Shown here: in pieces, positions 17,328 to 27,252 of the stretch | Position numbering within the stretch: position 1 is the stretch's first letter | Layout: every line of letters starts with the position of its first letter | Assembly (NCBI RefSeq): GCF_014930455.1 | Contig: NZ_JAAIYO010000014.1 | Coordinates: 173,964-237,963, forward strand | Direction: 5' to 3' | Length of the DNA: 64,000 nt | DNA from: Corallococcus soli | GTDB taxonomy: Bacteria; Myxococcota; Myxococcia; Myxococcales; Myxococcaceae | Program-made: the position numbers and the translations under genes | Notes under the pieces: generated by a model | Seen by the model: the letters and a program-made list of their open reading frames with translations, nothing else | What the model was told of the DNA's origin: nothing | Databases searched by the model: none

Positions 17328-18575
17328 CTAGGGGGCCTCCCCCAGGCCGTCCATCGCCGCCGCGACGATGCGCGCGGCGGCGTCCGGCCGGTCCTGCCCC
17401 ATGCGCAGCGTGTTGACCGAATAGACGAGCCGCCGACGCAGGTCGCGCGTGGCCCCCATCCCGTTGTTGTAGCCGTGCCGGTCGCCGCTCTTTGCCCACA
17501 GCGTGACCCCGTTGACCTCCATGCGGGTCAGGCCCGCGCTGTAGGAGGCACGGCCGCCTCCCACGGAGGGCACGTCCGGGACGGTGAACAGCTCCTCCAT
17601 CTGCGCACGCGGCAGCAGCCGGCCCTGGAAGAGCGCGACGAGGAAGCGATCCAGGTCGGCCGTGGTGGAGATCATCTCGCCCGCGGCCCAGGGGACGGAC
17701 TGGCTCGCCTCCGTGACGTCCACCAGGCACTGCCCCTGGTAGGAGATGGCACCCGACGGGCACACCTCCCCTTCCGGCTCGACCCGCTCATAGCCATGGG
17801 AATGCGGCCCCGGGATCGTCACGACGTTGCCGGGCACCAGGGTGTCCCGCAGCCGCAGCGGGCGCAGGATGCGGTCGCGCACCGCGTCCCCGTACGGACG
17901 GCCAGTCACCTGTTCAATGAGCAGCCCGGCGACGATGTAGCCGATGTTGCCGTACTGCTGCTGCGTGCCCGGCGCGAAGCGCGGCCCCGCGGGCAGCGAC
18001 AGGGAGACAAGCTCCCGGGGGCTGTAGCGCCGGAACCGGTTCTCGAAGAACCACGCCGGATCCTTCTGCGGCACCGGCACGCCCGGCAGGCCATGGGTGT
18101 GATTGAGCAACTGCCGCACGGTGATGGGCGCGTAGACGCCCGCAGGCAGGAGGCGCGGCAGGTACTCCTGGACGGGCCGGTCCAGGTCCAGGCGGCGCTC
18201 GGCGGCGAGCTGCAACACGACCGTGGCCGTGAAGGTCTTGGTCATGCTGCCGATGCGAAAGAGGGCGTCCGTCCGCACCGGCGCCCCCGTCTGGACGTCG
18301 GCCACGCCGGACGCCCCGAGCCACCGCCCCGCCACGCCCTCCACCCGGACGAGCGCGCCCGTCACCTCCCCGTCCGGCAGGCCCGCGATGGCCTGCCGGA
18401 GGGCCTCGCGATTGAGCGGAGGCAGGCGCGCCCCCGCCTCCATCTCCAGGACCGTCGTGTCGCGCTCGCCCAGCTCCGGGACGCCTGCTGGCGGGAGGTC
18501 CGGACCACAGGCGGGCGCCATCACGCCCGCGATCAACGTCATGCCCAGCCGCAAGCCACGGTGCAGGACCGCCAT
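17328..18575 (-). CDS. Serine hydrolase, class C beta-lactamase/DD-peptidase family, lipoprotein
   Basis: 415 residues. The signal sequence ends in a lipobox (VMAPAC), so the protein is probably a lipoprotein. The three active-site motifs of penicillin-recognising serine enzymes are present: SxxK as SMTK (nucleophile Ser, general-base Lys), YxN as YGN, and KSG in place of KTG (WAKSGDRHG). HTHGLPG is typical of the family. It could be a D-Ala-D-Ala carboxypeptidase, esterase or beta-lactamase; sequence alone does not decide. ATG 18575 follows a gaggag site. Confidence 0.9.
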   Translation of the reverse strand: MAVLHRGLRLGMTLIAGVMAPACGPDLPPAGVPELGERDTTVLEMEAGARLPPLNREALRQAIAGLPDGEVTGALVRVEGVAGRWLGASGVADVQTGAPVRTDALFRIGSMTKTFTATVVLQLAAERRLDLDRPVQEYLPRLLPAGVYAPITVRQLLNHTHGLPGVPVPQKDPAWFFENRFRRYSPRELVSLSLPAGPRFAPGTQQQYGNIGYIVAGLLIEQVTGRPYGDAVRDRILRPLRLRDTLVPGNVVTIPGPHSHGYERVEPEGEVCPSGAISYQGQCLVDVTEASQSVPWAAGEMISTTADLDRFLVALFQGRLLPRAQMEELFTVPDVPSVGGGRASYSAGLTRMEVNGVTLWAKSGDRHGYNNGMGATRDLRRRLVYSVNTLRMGQDRPDAAARIVAAAMDGLGEAP

Positions 18576-18675
18576 GTTCCATCTCCTCGTTGGGAATGCC
18601 GGGACACCGGCAAGGGATGGAACACCGCCCTCCTCCCGGGCTGTCACCCGCCCGGGTTCCACGCCCCCCTACGCC

Positions 18676-19656
18676 TCACCGGTCCCGGGAGCCCCCCGGG
18701 GACGTGCCGCAGGCCAGACAGTCCGCGGAGCAGCTGTCGTAGGTGTTGGCGTTGCCGCACGACTCGGTGAACTGACAGACGCCGTCCCCGCACGAGTAGA
18801 TGTCCTGGGGGCGCAGGTGCGTGGTGATGGGCAGGTAGGTGACGCCATTGACGACGCAGCTCTTCCAGAAGGCGTGCGTCGCATCGCGGGTGCAGACGGT
18901 GGCGCACGCGCCCATGTGCAGGATGGGAGGACACTCCGTGTTCTCCCCGCCCGACTTGGAGGAGAGCCCGCAGGCCCGGGTGGTGCTCTCCTTCTTCCTG
19001 AGGACCCGGTCGCTGCCGGCGAAGAGCCCCGCGCCGGTGAACAGGTTGCCGAAGAAGCAGGCCTCCAGCTCCGAGTACGTGGCGGCCTCGCTGGAGCTCA
19101 CGGGGATGGCGACGCCCGCCGAGTCCCGGCCCCGCGCCGAGATGGGAACCGAGACGCCGAACTTGTTGACGTGCGCGGCGAGGCAGGCGGAGAGCAGCTG
19201 CTGCTCCGCCACGGTGACGGGGCGGCCCTGGGTCCAGCCGGTGGCCAGCCCCAGCGCTCCCGCCCAGGAGTGGCTCGTGCCCGTGACGGGGTTGGTCCAG
19301 GTGCGCGTCTGGCCCGAAGGCAGGGCGCAGGCAACGACATACTTCATCACCATGTCCGAGTACGCGACGGACTCATTGCCATTGAACCAGGTCGCGAACG
19401 AAGGGGCGGACAGGCCATTCGTGGACAGGCCGTTCGTCGACAAACCGTTCGTGGACAGTCCATTCGTGGACAAGCCGTTCGTCGACAAACCGTTCGTGGA
19501 AAGGCCGTTGACCGAGATGGACTCCTGCGCGACCCAGCCATGCTCCAGGAGGGGCGGCTCGCCCGGCCCGTCTCCGACGCAGCCGCCCGCGCCCAGCAGC
19601 AGTCCAAGACACGCGCCAGCAATGACCCGGTCCATCCGCGACGTCTGTGTTTTCAT
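18676..19656 (-). CDS. Lipoprotein with NGLST pentapeptide repeats and Cys-rich C-terminus
   Basis: 326 residues. A lipoprotein signal ends LLLGAGGC. After a short linker come seven NGLS(T) units (six full pentapeptides plus NGLS), then a ~200-residue globular region with several Cys, and a C-terminal CGDGVCQFTESCG...CSADCLAC motif like the small Cys-rich CGDGxC modules common in myxobacterial surface proteins. Lipoproteins with NGLST runs are familiar from myxobacteria, but I know no function for them. It is divergent from the sugar dehydrogenase gene at 19955. Confidence 0.8.
   Translation of the reverse strand: MKTQTSRMDRVIAGACLGLLLGAGGCVGDGPGEPPLLEHGWVAQESISVNGLSTNGLSTNGLSTNGLSTNGLSTNGLSTNGLSAPSFATWFNGNESVAYSDMVMKYVVACALPSGQTRTWTNPVTGTSHSWAGALGLATGWTQGRPVTVAEQQLLSACLAAHVNKFGVSVPISARGRDSAGVAIPVSSSEAATYSELEACFFGNLFTGAGLFAGSDRVLRKKESTTRACGLSSKSGGENTECPPILHMGACATVCTRDATHAFWKSCVVNGVTYLPITTHLRPQDIYSCGDGVCQFTESCGNANTYDSCSADCLACGTSPGGSRDR
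19408..19509 (-). repeat. 15-bp tandem repeat array encoding NGLST
   Basis: The NGLST units are encoded by 15-bp direct repeats of the ttcgtsgaca type with variable last bases. A 26-base block starting ccgttcgtcgacaaaccg occurs identically at 19430-19455 and 19475-19500, 45 bp apart, so three-unit blocks were duplicated. Such arrays can change length by slippage in frame. Confidence 0.85.
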
Positions 19657-19954
19657 TCGAGCCCCCCCAGAGGACTTGTGGTGGCCCGGGCCAGCGTCAG
19701 CCTCAAGCCACCACTCACCTCAGCCTAGCGAGCGCGGCTGCTGAAAACCTTTACCCCCGCGTGAGGGGTTGAATTGACCTGGACCCGGACCTCCTGCCAT
19801 CCGCGCTTACCTGCCAATCCTGATTCAGTGTCATTCCCCTGGAAGTAATGGTGGGGGTGTCACGGGCGCGGCGAGTGTTCAGCACGACAAAGGAGGCCTG
19901 GCGCGAGCGCATCACCAGATGACGTCCCCACCGTTTCAACGGAGAGTCGCGCCC

Positions 19955-21283
19955 ATGCGCAATGGACTCCTGACCGCGACCTTCGCCACCCTCCTGCTGA
20001 GCGCCGCCCACGAAGCGGAGGCGCAGACGGCCCGGCCTCCGACGAAACAGGAAGGCAACCTGGCGCCGGGGCGTGGTGGCGACAGTCAGCAGTCCGTGCC
20101 GCGCCAGGGGGCCGCCCCTCCGGGCGCGCCCGTGGAGACGGCGCCGCTCAACGTCCCGGAGTTCAAGCCCGCGTTCCCCGGGCAGACGCGCGCGCCCGCG
20201 GTGAAGACGCGCACGCCGCTCGTGGTGACGGAGGTCGCCGCGGGCTTCAACAAGCCCTGGGCCATCGCCTTCCTTCCGGATGGCCGCTTCCTCGTCACGG
20301 AGAAGCCCACCGGCTCGCTCCTCATCGTCACCGCCGACGGCAAGAAGTCCCCCCCGGTGGCGGGCCTCCCCAAGGTGGACGGCCGGGGACAGGGCGGGCT
20401 GCTCGACGTGGAGGTGGGGCCCGACTACGCGAAGAGCGGGCTCATCTACTGGACCTATTACGAGCCTCGCGAGGGCGGCAACGGGCTGGCGGTGGCGCGC
20501 GCGCGACTGGTGGACGGCCCGAAGCCGCGCATCGAGGGCCTCCAGATCATCTTCCGCATGCAGCCCACGCTGGAGTCCACGCTGCACGCGGGCGGACGAC
20601 TCGTCTTCACGCCGGACGGCAAGCTCTTCGTCACGCTCGGCGAGCGCTCCGTCCTCAAGGGCCGCGTCCAGGCGCAGGACCTCAAGAGCGACTTCGGCAA
20701 GGTCGTCCGCATCCTCCCGGACGGGTCCATCCCCAAGGACAATCCCTTCGTGGGCAAGAAGGACGCCCGTCCGGAGATCTGGTCCTCCGGACACCGCAAC
20801 ATCCTCTCCGCCGCGCTGGACGCCCAGCAGCGGCTCTGGGTCGTGGAGATGGGACCGCGCGGAGGCGACGAGCTCAACCGTCCCGAGGCCGGCAAGGACT
20901 ACGGCTGGCCCACTATTGGCTATGGCGAGGAGTACTCGGGCGAGCCCATCCACAAGACGACGCAGGCCTCCGGCATGGAGCAGCCTGTCTATTATTGGGA
21001 TCCGGTCATCTCGCCCTCGGGGCTCACCATCTATTCAGGGGCGCTGTTCCCGGAGTGGAAGGGGAACTTCTTCATTGGCGGCCTGTCCAGCCAGGCGCTC
21101 GTGCGGCTCGTCATGAAGGACGACCGCGTGGTCGGCGAGGAGCGCCTGCTCACGGAGCGCAACGCGCGGATCCGCGAGGTGGTCCAGGGGCCCGACGGCG
21201 CGCTCTACGTCCTTACGGACGACTCGAACGGCCGCCTGTGGAAGCTCACGCCCGGGGCCACTCCGCCGGGCCGAGCCCCCTGA
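19955..21283 (+). CDS. PQQ-dependent soluble sugar dehydrogenase (GSDH family)
   Basis: About 442 residues from ATG 19955 (ggag 10 bases upstream; an in-frame ATG at 19919 would add 12 residues). A signal peptide ends near EAEAQ, then a Pro-rich linker leads to a six-bladed beta-propeller. Landmarks of the glucose/sorbosone dehydrogenase family are [31 protein letters not shown], a Thr-Leu-His-Ala-Gly stretch before [37 protein letters not shown] and a terminal [16 protein letters not shown]. It oxidises sugars in the periplasm with PQQ and calcium in characterised relatives; the actual substrate is unknown. No PQQ biosynthesis genes are nearby. Confidence 0.9.
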   Translation: MRNGLLTATFATLLLSAAHEAEAQTARPPTKQEGNLAPGRGGDSQQSVPRQGAAPPGAPVETAPLNVPEFKPAFPGQTRAPAVKTRTPLVVTEVAAGFNKPWAIAFLPDGRFLVTEKPTGSLLIVTADGKKSPPVAGLPKVDGRGQGGLLDVEVGPDYAKSGLIYWTYYEPREGGNGLAVARARLVDGPKPRIEGLQIIFRMQPTLESTLHAGGRLVFTPDGKLFVTLGERSVLKGRVQAQDLKSDFGKVVRILPDGSIPKDNPFVGKKDARPEIWSSGHRNILSAALDAQQRLWVVEMGPRGGDELNRPEAGKDYGWPTIGYGEEYSGEPIHKTTQASGMEQPVYYWDPVISPSGLTIYSGALFPEWKGNFFIGGLSSQALVRLVMKDDRVVGEERLLTERNARIREVVQGPDGALYVLTDDSNGRLWKLTPGATPPGRAP

Positions 21284-21298
21284 GCGTCCGTCCCCAGC

Positions 21299-23440
21299 TC
21301 AGCGGTTGCGCGTCATGACGCCGCCCTGCTCCAGCAGGCCGAAGAGCTCCACGAGCGCCTCCACGGGGAAGACGTGGCCGTACTCCGCGTGGGCCGCGTC
21401 GCGGATGTCCGCCACGGAGCGCTTGCCGTCGGCGTAGCTCGCGAGCGCGTCAGCCAGTTGGTAGAAGCGCAGCTCGCCCTCCCCTCGCGCTCGCAGGGCC
21501 GTGGCCGCCGCGGTCATGGCGGCCTTCACCACGGCCGCCCGGGGCTGGGCCTCTGCCCCCGCACGGCGCGCCACCCCGTCGAACGAGGCCAGCTCCTGGC
21601 CCTTCACGCGGCGCGGAACGAAGGCCCGCGCCCGGCGCTCGGCCTCGCCAGGCGCGGGCTCGCGAAGGGAGCCCCCGCGCGCCTTGGCGTCCGTCTCCAC
21701 GCGCTTCAGGGCCTGGGACTCGGCGGTCTCCAGCGCCTTGATCAAGGGCTGCACCGCCGCGGCGGGCGCGCCCAGGGGGACGCAGGAGCGCAGGGCGTCG
21801 CGCTCGCGCTGGTAGCCCGCGCGCACCCCGGCGCGGGCCAGGCGGGCGGTGTCCGCCAGCTCCGCGACGGGCGCCGAGGCCAGGGCGCCGCGGGCCCGGA
21901 ACTCGTCCTCCGCCACGCGCCGCACGCCGTGCACCGACACCAGGCGCGCCAGCTCCAGGGCGCCCGCGCCCTCCGCCCAGGCGGCGACGGTGATGGAGGC
22001 CAGCGCCACGAACGCCGAGCGGTGCAGCTGGGTGGGGTCCACGAACTCCGGCCGGTCGCCGCTGGTGTGGTAGCCGTCATCCGGCCAGGTGGAGAACGCA
22101 ACGCCAGGGATGCCGTGGTCGTTGAAGAGCTGGTGGTCGGAGCCCCGGCTGTAGCGCTCCATGTGGCCGTCCATCGGGTCATTCGATCCGGTGACGGAGC
22201 CAATGCGGAAGTCCTTTCGCGGCGGGTAGGCCACGCCGTTGAAGCGGTTCATGAAGGCCACCGTGGACTCGGACACGGCGTTCACGAAGCTGCCATTCCA
22301 GTCCGGGGTGTACGACACCATGAAGCGCGAGTGGGCGCGGGTCAGGCTGGCGCCGAGCATGTCGAAGTTGAACTGGGCCACCCGCCGCACCGGCTCCGCG
22401 CCGTGGAGGGAGAACCATTCACGGGTGCCCTCGAACTCCGGCAGCCACAGCACGCGCAGGGTGCGCACCGGCGGCGGCAGCACGCCCCGGCGGATGAGCG
22501 TGGTGTACGTGCGCACCAGCTCCAGCAACGTGGCCGCTCCCGACGCGTTGTCGTCCGCCCCGGGCTTGTAGTGGTCCAGGTGCGCGGTGAGGACGACCTC
22601 CTCCCCGGCGAGGGTGCCGGGGATGACGCCGCTGACGATGCTGAGGTGTCCCGTGGGCGCTTCCGTGGCCACGCTCACGTCCACCTTCACCGGGCCCGCC
22701 TCCAACTGGGTGCGCAGCTCGCGTCCCTGCCGGTCGGAGATCATGAACACGAAGGGTGCGCTCCTGCCCTGCGGCACCAACCCCGGCGGGACATGGGCCC
22801 AGCCCACCTGATCCGGGAAGTCGCCGTCCATGCGGTGGGGGGCGTTCCAGGACGGCGTTGAATACGACGACACCACGCCCACGGCGCCGAGCTTCGCCAC
22901 CGCGGTCTGCAGGGCGGCCGCGGGATGGCCCCGGGTGAGCGCCACCTTGCCCTTCAGGTCCTTGCCTGCGTACTCCGCGTCCCGGGCGCCCGTGCCCACG
23001 TCGACCAGCTCCAGGCCCGCGCCCTCGAAGCTGCCGCTGCCACCCGCCAGGGACATGGGCAGGTCGGCGTAGGACGTCACCCGGTAGCGGTGGGGACCGG
23101 CCCCCCACAGCTCGCCATGGGTGGCGCGCCACTGGGGGCCGTCCTTCATCGCCTCCGCGCGCACGTCCTGGAGCCCCGCGGCCCGGGCGGCGGCCATCGT
23201 CCACGCCGCCGCCTCGGCGTAGCCGTCCTGCGAGTCCCGGGAGACGAGGGCGATCCGCTGCACGCCGTCGTGGATGCGGTCGCCGGAGCTCTCCTGGATG
23301 AGGGCCCGCACCACGTCGTCCCGCAACACCAGACCGGTGGTGGGCGACACGGGCCCCAGCGGCGACGGGGCCGTCTGGGCGGCGGCGCTGAGCGCGGCGA
23401 ACAGGACGAGGGCGGCGAAGGGGAACGGGCGGGTGCGCAT
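21299..23440 (-). CDS. Secreted M28-family zinc metallopeptidase
   Basis: 713 residues with a signal peptide (cleavage near SAAAQ). A protease-associated (PA) insert (about 130-240) precedes the M28 domain: AHLDHYKPGADDNASG (H287 and a bridging Asp near 296), EFEGTRE with catalytic Glu, FNFDMLG and a distal DDGYHTSGD His. The ~200-residue C-terminal helical region is not needed for catalysis. It acts as an aminopeptidase or carboxypeptidase outside the cell in related enzymes, in keeping with a predatory lifestyle (inference). Confidence 0.92.
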   Translation of the reverse strand: MRTRPFPFAALVLFAALSAAAQTAPSPLGPVSPTTGLVLRDDVVRALIQESSGDRIHDGVQRIALVSRDSQDGYAEAAAWTMAAARAAGLQDVRAEAMKDGPQWRATHGELWGAGPHRYRVTSYADLPMSLAGGSGSFEGAGLELVDVGTGARDAEYAGKDLKGKVALTRGHPAAALQTAVAKLGAVGVVSSYSTPSWNAPHRMDGDFPDQVGWAHVPPGLVPQGRSAPFVFMISDRQGRELRTQLEAGPVKVDVSVATEAPTGHLSIVSGVIPGTLAGEEVVLTAHLDHYKPGADDNASGAATLLELVRTYTTLIRRGVLPPPVRTLRVLWLPEFEGTREWFSLHGAEPVRRVAQFNFDMLGASLTRAHSRFMVSYTPDWNGSFVNAVSESTVAFMNRFNGVAYPPRKDFRIGSVTGSNDPMDGHMERYSRGSDHQLFNDHGIPGVAFSTWPDDGYHTSGDRPEFVDPTQLHRSAFVALASITVAAWAEGAGALELARLVSVHGVRRVAEDEFRARGALASAPVAELADTARLARAGVRAGYQRERDALRSCVPLGAPAAAVQPLIKALETAESQALKRVETDAKARGGSLREPAPGEAERRARAFVPRRVKGQELASFDGVARRAGAEAQPRAAVVKAAMTAAATALRARGEGELRFYQLADALASYADGKRSVADIRDAAHAEYGHVFPVEALVELFGLLEQGGVMTRNR

Positions 23441-23580
23441 GGAGGGCTCGGAAAAGGGCGCTGACGTGGTGGGGCGGGAGCGTGCCGTCGCTCAATTGCT
23501 ATCACCCGCGGATCCATTTATGCGAGCGGGCCGTCGCTTCCCCCAGAACCCTCCAGAACCCATCCCCCCAAGAGGTCCCC

Positions 23581-24126
23581 ATGATCACGGAGCAGGTCCG
23601 CAAGGCGCGCCAGAAGCTGGTGCTGAACCACTTCCACGACGAGGTGAAGCAGGACTGGGACGCCGTCCTCGCCACGTTCCCGCACCCGCACTACGAGCTG
23701 ATCTCCACCCTGACGGTGCACGACGGCCACGGCGCGGTGCGCGACTACTACCGCCAGACCCGCGTCGCGTTCCCGGACCAGCACCATGAGATCATCGCGC
23801 TGCGACACAGCGACGACGCCGTCATCGTCGAGTTCTGGCTGATGGGCACACACCTGGGCCCGCTCGGGCAGATTCCCCCCACGGGCAACCGCTTCCGCGT
23901 GCGGATGTCGGCCTACTTCATCTTCGATGAGACGGAGACGCTGGTCTGCGAGCGCGTCTACTTCGACACGCTCAGCATCCTCAAGCAGCTCGTCGGCGGA
24001 CTCGACATGAAGAACCCGAAGAACTGGCTCCTCGCCGTCCGCTGCCTCAAGGGCGTCCTGGCGATGTCCGGGGACAAGCCGGTGCCCTCCCTGACCGAAA
24101 CCCGGCCCCCCGTCTTCACCGACTGA
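23581..24126 (+). CDS. SnoaL-like ester cyclase / NTF2-like protein
   Basis: 181 residues, cytosolic. The pattern WDAVLATFPHPHYEL, GHGAVRDYYRQTRVAFPD and a final FDTLSILKQL matches SnoaL-like polyketide cyclase or NTF2-fold proteins. The active-site acid/base is not certain. ATG 23581 follows aagaggt. It is divergent from the M28 gene; no polyketide genes are nearby, so a biosynthetic role is not supported by context. Confidence 0.75.
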   Translation: MITEQVRKARQKLVLNHFHDEVKQDWDAVLATFPHPHYELISTLTVHDGHGAVRDYYRQTRVAFPDQHHEIIALRHSDDAVIVEFWLMGTHLGPLGQIPPTGNRFRVRMSAYFIFDETETLVCERVYFDTLSILKQLVGGLDMKNPKNWLLAVRCLKGVLAMSGDKPVPSLTETRPPVFTD

Positions 24127-24244
24127 CGGCCCCAGCGCGGCGGCGACGGGGAGGACCCTGGCGGGTGGGTCCTGGCGTTCGTGTCCCGCTCCCCTCCAGG
24201 ATTCGCTCAAGGCCGACCTTCCCCAAGAACGAGCGTGAGCTTCC

Positions 24245-26296
24245 ATGAGCCTTTCCCCCCGTCGCTGGGCCGTTGCTTTGGCATTGCTGTCCTGCGTCGC
24301 CTGCGATGGCGACCCCCCCGATGAAGGAGGCGGGGTGGACGCAGGGACGCGCTCCGACGGAGGCACCGTCGCCACCGACACCCAGGCGCCCTCGGTGCCC
24401 CAGGAGCCGGCCGCCAGCGCCGTGTCGGAGTCCCAGCTCTCCGTCACCTGGACGCCCAGCACCGACGACGTGGGGGTGACGGGCTACCGCATCGAGCGGT
24501 GCCAGGGCGCGGGCTGCCTGGACTTCTCGCCCGCGGGCACCGTGAGCGCGCCCCCGTTCGCGGACACCGGCCTCACCGCCAGCACCGCCTTCGGCTACCG
24601 GGTGCTGGCGACCGACGCCGCGGGCAACACCAGCGGAGCCTCCGCCGTGGCTCGCGCCACCACCCCCGCCAGCGGTGGGGGCGGCGGCGGCGCCAATGCG
24701 ACGGTGGTGGGCGCGACGAGCCTGCCCTTCCCCACGCTGCACCACCTGACGGTGGAGTGGGCGTTCAGCGGGGATGCCAATGCCAATGGCGTGGCGACGG
24801 TCCGCTATCGGCCCGTGGGCACCCTGCCCTGGCGTGAGGCGTTGCCGCTGCGCCGCGTCCCGGCGGGCAGCAACGAGGGCTTCAGCTGGACGGGCCGCCA
24901 CTCCGGCAGCGTGTTCGACCTCCAGCCCGGGACGACCTACGAGCTGGAGCTCACCCTCACGGACCCCGACGGCGGGACGACCACGCGCACCACGGTCGCG
25001 GCCACGCGCCCGCTGCCGGTGCCCATGGCGAACGCCCCCACGAAGGCGGTGACGCCCGCCACGTTCGCCAGCATCGCGGCGGGTGCGCAGCCGGGGGACG
25101 TCCTCCTGTTGGGTGCGGGCACCTACAGCGGCTTTGACTGGTCCCGGAGCGGCACCCAGCCCATGCCCATCGTCCTGCGGGGCACGTCCGGGGTGGTGAT
25201 CAACGGCGCCATCAACCTCTTCAACCAGTCCCACGTCCACCTGGAGGGGCTCACCGTCAATGGCCGCATCCGGTTCAACGGCTCCAAGCACGTCGTCATC
25301 CAGCGCTGCACCATCAACGCCAGCAGCACGTATGGCGGCGACGGCATCGTGACGTATACCCGCGCGGAGAACGCATACATCGCGGACAACGTGGTGACGG
25401 GCCTGACGCAGTGGGCGGAGGACTCGCTCGGCGCCAGCGGGAACAACCTGGGCGAAGGCATCGTCGTCACCGGCCCCGGCCACGTCATCCTGCACAACCG
25501 CGTGACGGGGTTCCGGGATGGCATCTCCCTGCTGGAGGACGCTGAAGCCGTGGATCAGTTCAGCATCGACGTCCTGAACAACGACCTGAGCGGCAACGCG
25601 GACGACGGCATCGAAGCGGACTTCTGCTTCCACAACTGCCGCGTCGTCCGCAACCGGCTGACGCACAACTTCATCGCGCTGTCCTCCCAGCCGGGCCTGG
25701 GCGGTCCCACGTACTTCATCCGCAATGCCATCTACAACGCGGTCCACGTGGCCTTCAAACCCTACCGGGGCAGCACCGGGGACGTGCTGTTGCACAACAC
25801 GGTGGTGAAGAACGGCGACGCGTTCGGCGTCTACGCGGGGCGGCCGGTGACGGGGCTCTACGCTCGCAACAACCTCTTCCTGGGCGGGCCGGGCGCCACC
25901 TTCAACGGCTACAGCAGCGGTACGGGGCGGGTGTTGCACCTCCCCGACCTGGACGTCGCCAGCTCCAGCCTGGACCATGACGGGGTGGGCTCCACGACGG
26001 GCACCCTCACGGGCAGCCTGGGCGGCGCCACGTTCAACAGCCTCCAGACCCTGCGCACCCTCACGACCGAAGCCCACGCGGTGCAGGTGGACCTCACGGT
26101 GTTCTCCACCCCGGTGGCGTACCCCTCCGCGCCGCTGACGCTCTCCGCGACGCCGGACCTGCGCATCCGCGCGGACTCCGCCGCGGCGAACGCCGGCCAG
26201 CCCCTGGCGAACGTCAACGAGGGCTTCTCCGGCCTGGCGCCAGACCTGGGGGCCGTGGAGGCGGGCGCGGCGCTCCCCACCTACGGCCCCCGCTGA
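24245..26296 (+). CDS. Lipoprotein with FN3 domains and a parallel beta-helix
   Basis: 683 residues. A lipobox (LLSCVAC) follows a short hydrophobic signal. Residues about 40-140 are a fibronectin type III domain ending TAFGYRVLATDAAGNTSGAS. A second FN3-like domain lies at about 155-265, before a right-handed parallel beta-helix (about 275-640) with PQPGDVLLLGAGTY-type entry and many xxIxxNxV rungs (NAYIADNVVTG, HVILHNRVTG, CRVVRNRLTH). This architecture is typical of pectate-lyase-like or polysaccharide-binding surface proteins. I cannot place catalytic residues. The FN3 resembles that of the protein at 33149. Confidence 0.85.
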   Translation: MSLSPRRWAVALALLSCVACDGDPPDEGGGVDAGTRSDGGTVATDTQAPSVPQEPAASAVSESQLSVTWTPSTDDVGVTGYRIERCQGAGCLDFSPAGTVSAPPFADTGLTASTAFGYRVLATDAAGNTSGASAVARATTPASGGGGGGANATVVGATSLPFPTLHHLTVEWAFSGDANANGVATVRYRPVGTLPWREALPLRRVPAGSNEGFSWTGRHSGSVFDLQPGTTYELELTLTDPDGGTTTRTTVAATRPLPVPMANAPTKAVTPATFASIAAGAQPGDVLLLGAGTYSGFDWSRSGTQPMPIVLRGTSGVVINGAINLFNQSHVHLEGLTVNGRIRFNGSKHVVIQRCTINASSTYGGDGIVTYTRAENAYIADNVVTGLTQWAEDSLGASGNNLGEGIVVTGPGHVILHNRVTGFRDGISLLEDAEAVDQFSIDVLNNDLSGNADDGIEADFCFHNCRVVRNRLTHNFIALSSQPGLGGPTYFIRNAIYNAVHVAFKPYRGSTGDVLLHNTVVKNGDAFGVYAGRPVTGLYARNNLFLGGPGATFNGYSSGTGRVLHLPDLDVASSSLDHDGVGSTTGTLTGSLGGATFNSLQTLRTLTTEAHAVQVDLTVFSTPVAYPSAPLTLSATPDLRIRADSAAANAGQPLANVNEGFSGLAPDLGAVEAGAALPTYGPR

Positions 26297-26315
26297 GCGG
26301 CCCCGGCCCACGGGC

Positions 26316-27035
26316 TCAAGGCTCGAAGCGCGCGAGGAAGACCTTGTACTGGAGCGAGACGAAGAGCGGACGCGGCGCCACCAGCCCTGCCTGGGCGAAC
26401 ATCGCGAACAGGGCGGCATCCGACTCGATGGGCTGCATCGCCGCGAGGTGCTGGCGCATCCGATCCAGCTTCTCCTGGGGGATGCCATACGCCCGCAGCC
26501 GCCGCAGCTCCACGTTCGTCAGCTCGGGGTCCATGCCGACGCGGCACCCCAGGACGAGGGGCGCTCCGGGCTTGAGCCGCCGGGTCACCTCGCGCAGCAG
26601 CTCGATGCGGGCCTCCTCGCCGTCCACGTGGTGCAGGACCCCCATCAACTGCGCGCCGTCGAACGGGGGGCCGGAAGGCAGGGTGCGCAGCTCGCCCGCG
26701 TGCAGGTGCGTGCGCGAACCCAGCCCCTCGGCCGCCAGGCGCTCGCGGGCGACGGCGAGCATCGCTTCGGAGGGCTCCACGCCCGTGAAGCGCCAGCCCG
26801 GCACGTTGAAGCGGGTGTAGGGCAGCAGCTCCGCGCCCGTGCCCAGCCCCACGAAGAGCAGCGACGCCGCGTCCTGGCCGTCGAGCCGGGCCGTCAGCGC
26901 GCTGACGCCAAGTTCGTATGCGGCCTGCACGCCGGCGAGGCTGATGGCCGCCTGGGCGTCGTAGTGGGGCGCGCGGTCGGCGCCAAAGCCCGTCATGCTG
27001 CCATGGACGGAGGAGGCGGAGTGTTCGTGGGCCAT
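26316..27035 (-). CDS. Class I SAM-dependent methyltransferase
   Basis: 239 residues. Motif I is FVGLGTGAELL, with the acidic residue after strand 2 in TGVEPSEAML, then LHAGELRTLP and GVLHHVDGEEARIELLRE, followed by LKPGAPLVLGCRVG. The layout fits a UbiE/Methyltransf_25-type enzyme; the substrate is unknown. Start ATG 27035 has gaggaca upstream. It is divergent from the lipase-like gene at 27253. Confidence 0.9.
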   Translation of the reverse strand: MAHEHSASSVHGSMTGFGADRAPHYDAQAAISLAGVQAAYELGVSALTARLDGQDAASLLFVGLGTGAELLPYTRFNVPGWRFTGVEPSEAMLAVARERLAAEGLGSRTHLHAGELRTLPSGPPFDGAQLMGVLHHVDGEEARIELLREVTRRLKPGAPLVLGCRVGMDPELTNVELRRLRAYGIPQEKLDRMRQHLAAMQPIESDAALFAMFAQAGLVAPRPLFVSLQYKVFLARFEP

Positions 27036-27252
27036 GACGTGTCCTCGGGAAAAGCCTGCCAGGAGCGGGCGATGAAACCCGAGGATGCGTCTGGACTTCG
27101 ACGAATGGGAGGGCGGGGATTCAGGCCGCATCGGCGGATGTTTCGATTCCACCGCTCCTCGCGCCGCCCGACGGTGCAGGCCAAGGGTTCGGGACTTCAC
27201 GCTGAAGCCTCCCACCAGCCTCCGCGTTTGATTCCGAAGCTAGACTGTCCGT

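Noticed and set aside
19408..19509. CRISPR-like array
   Set aside because: The repeats are contiguous 15-bp units without spacers and are in frame, encoding NGLST.
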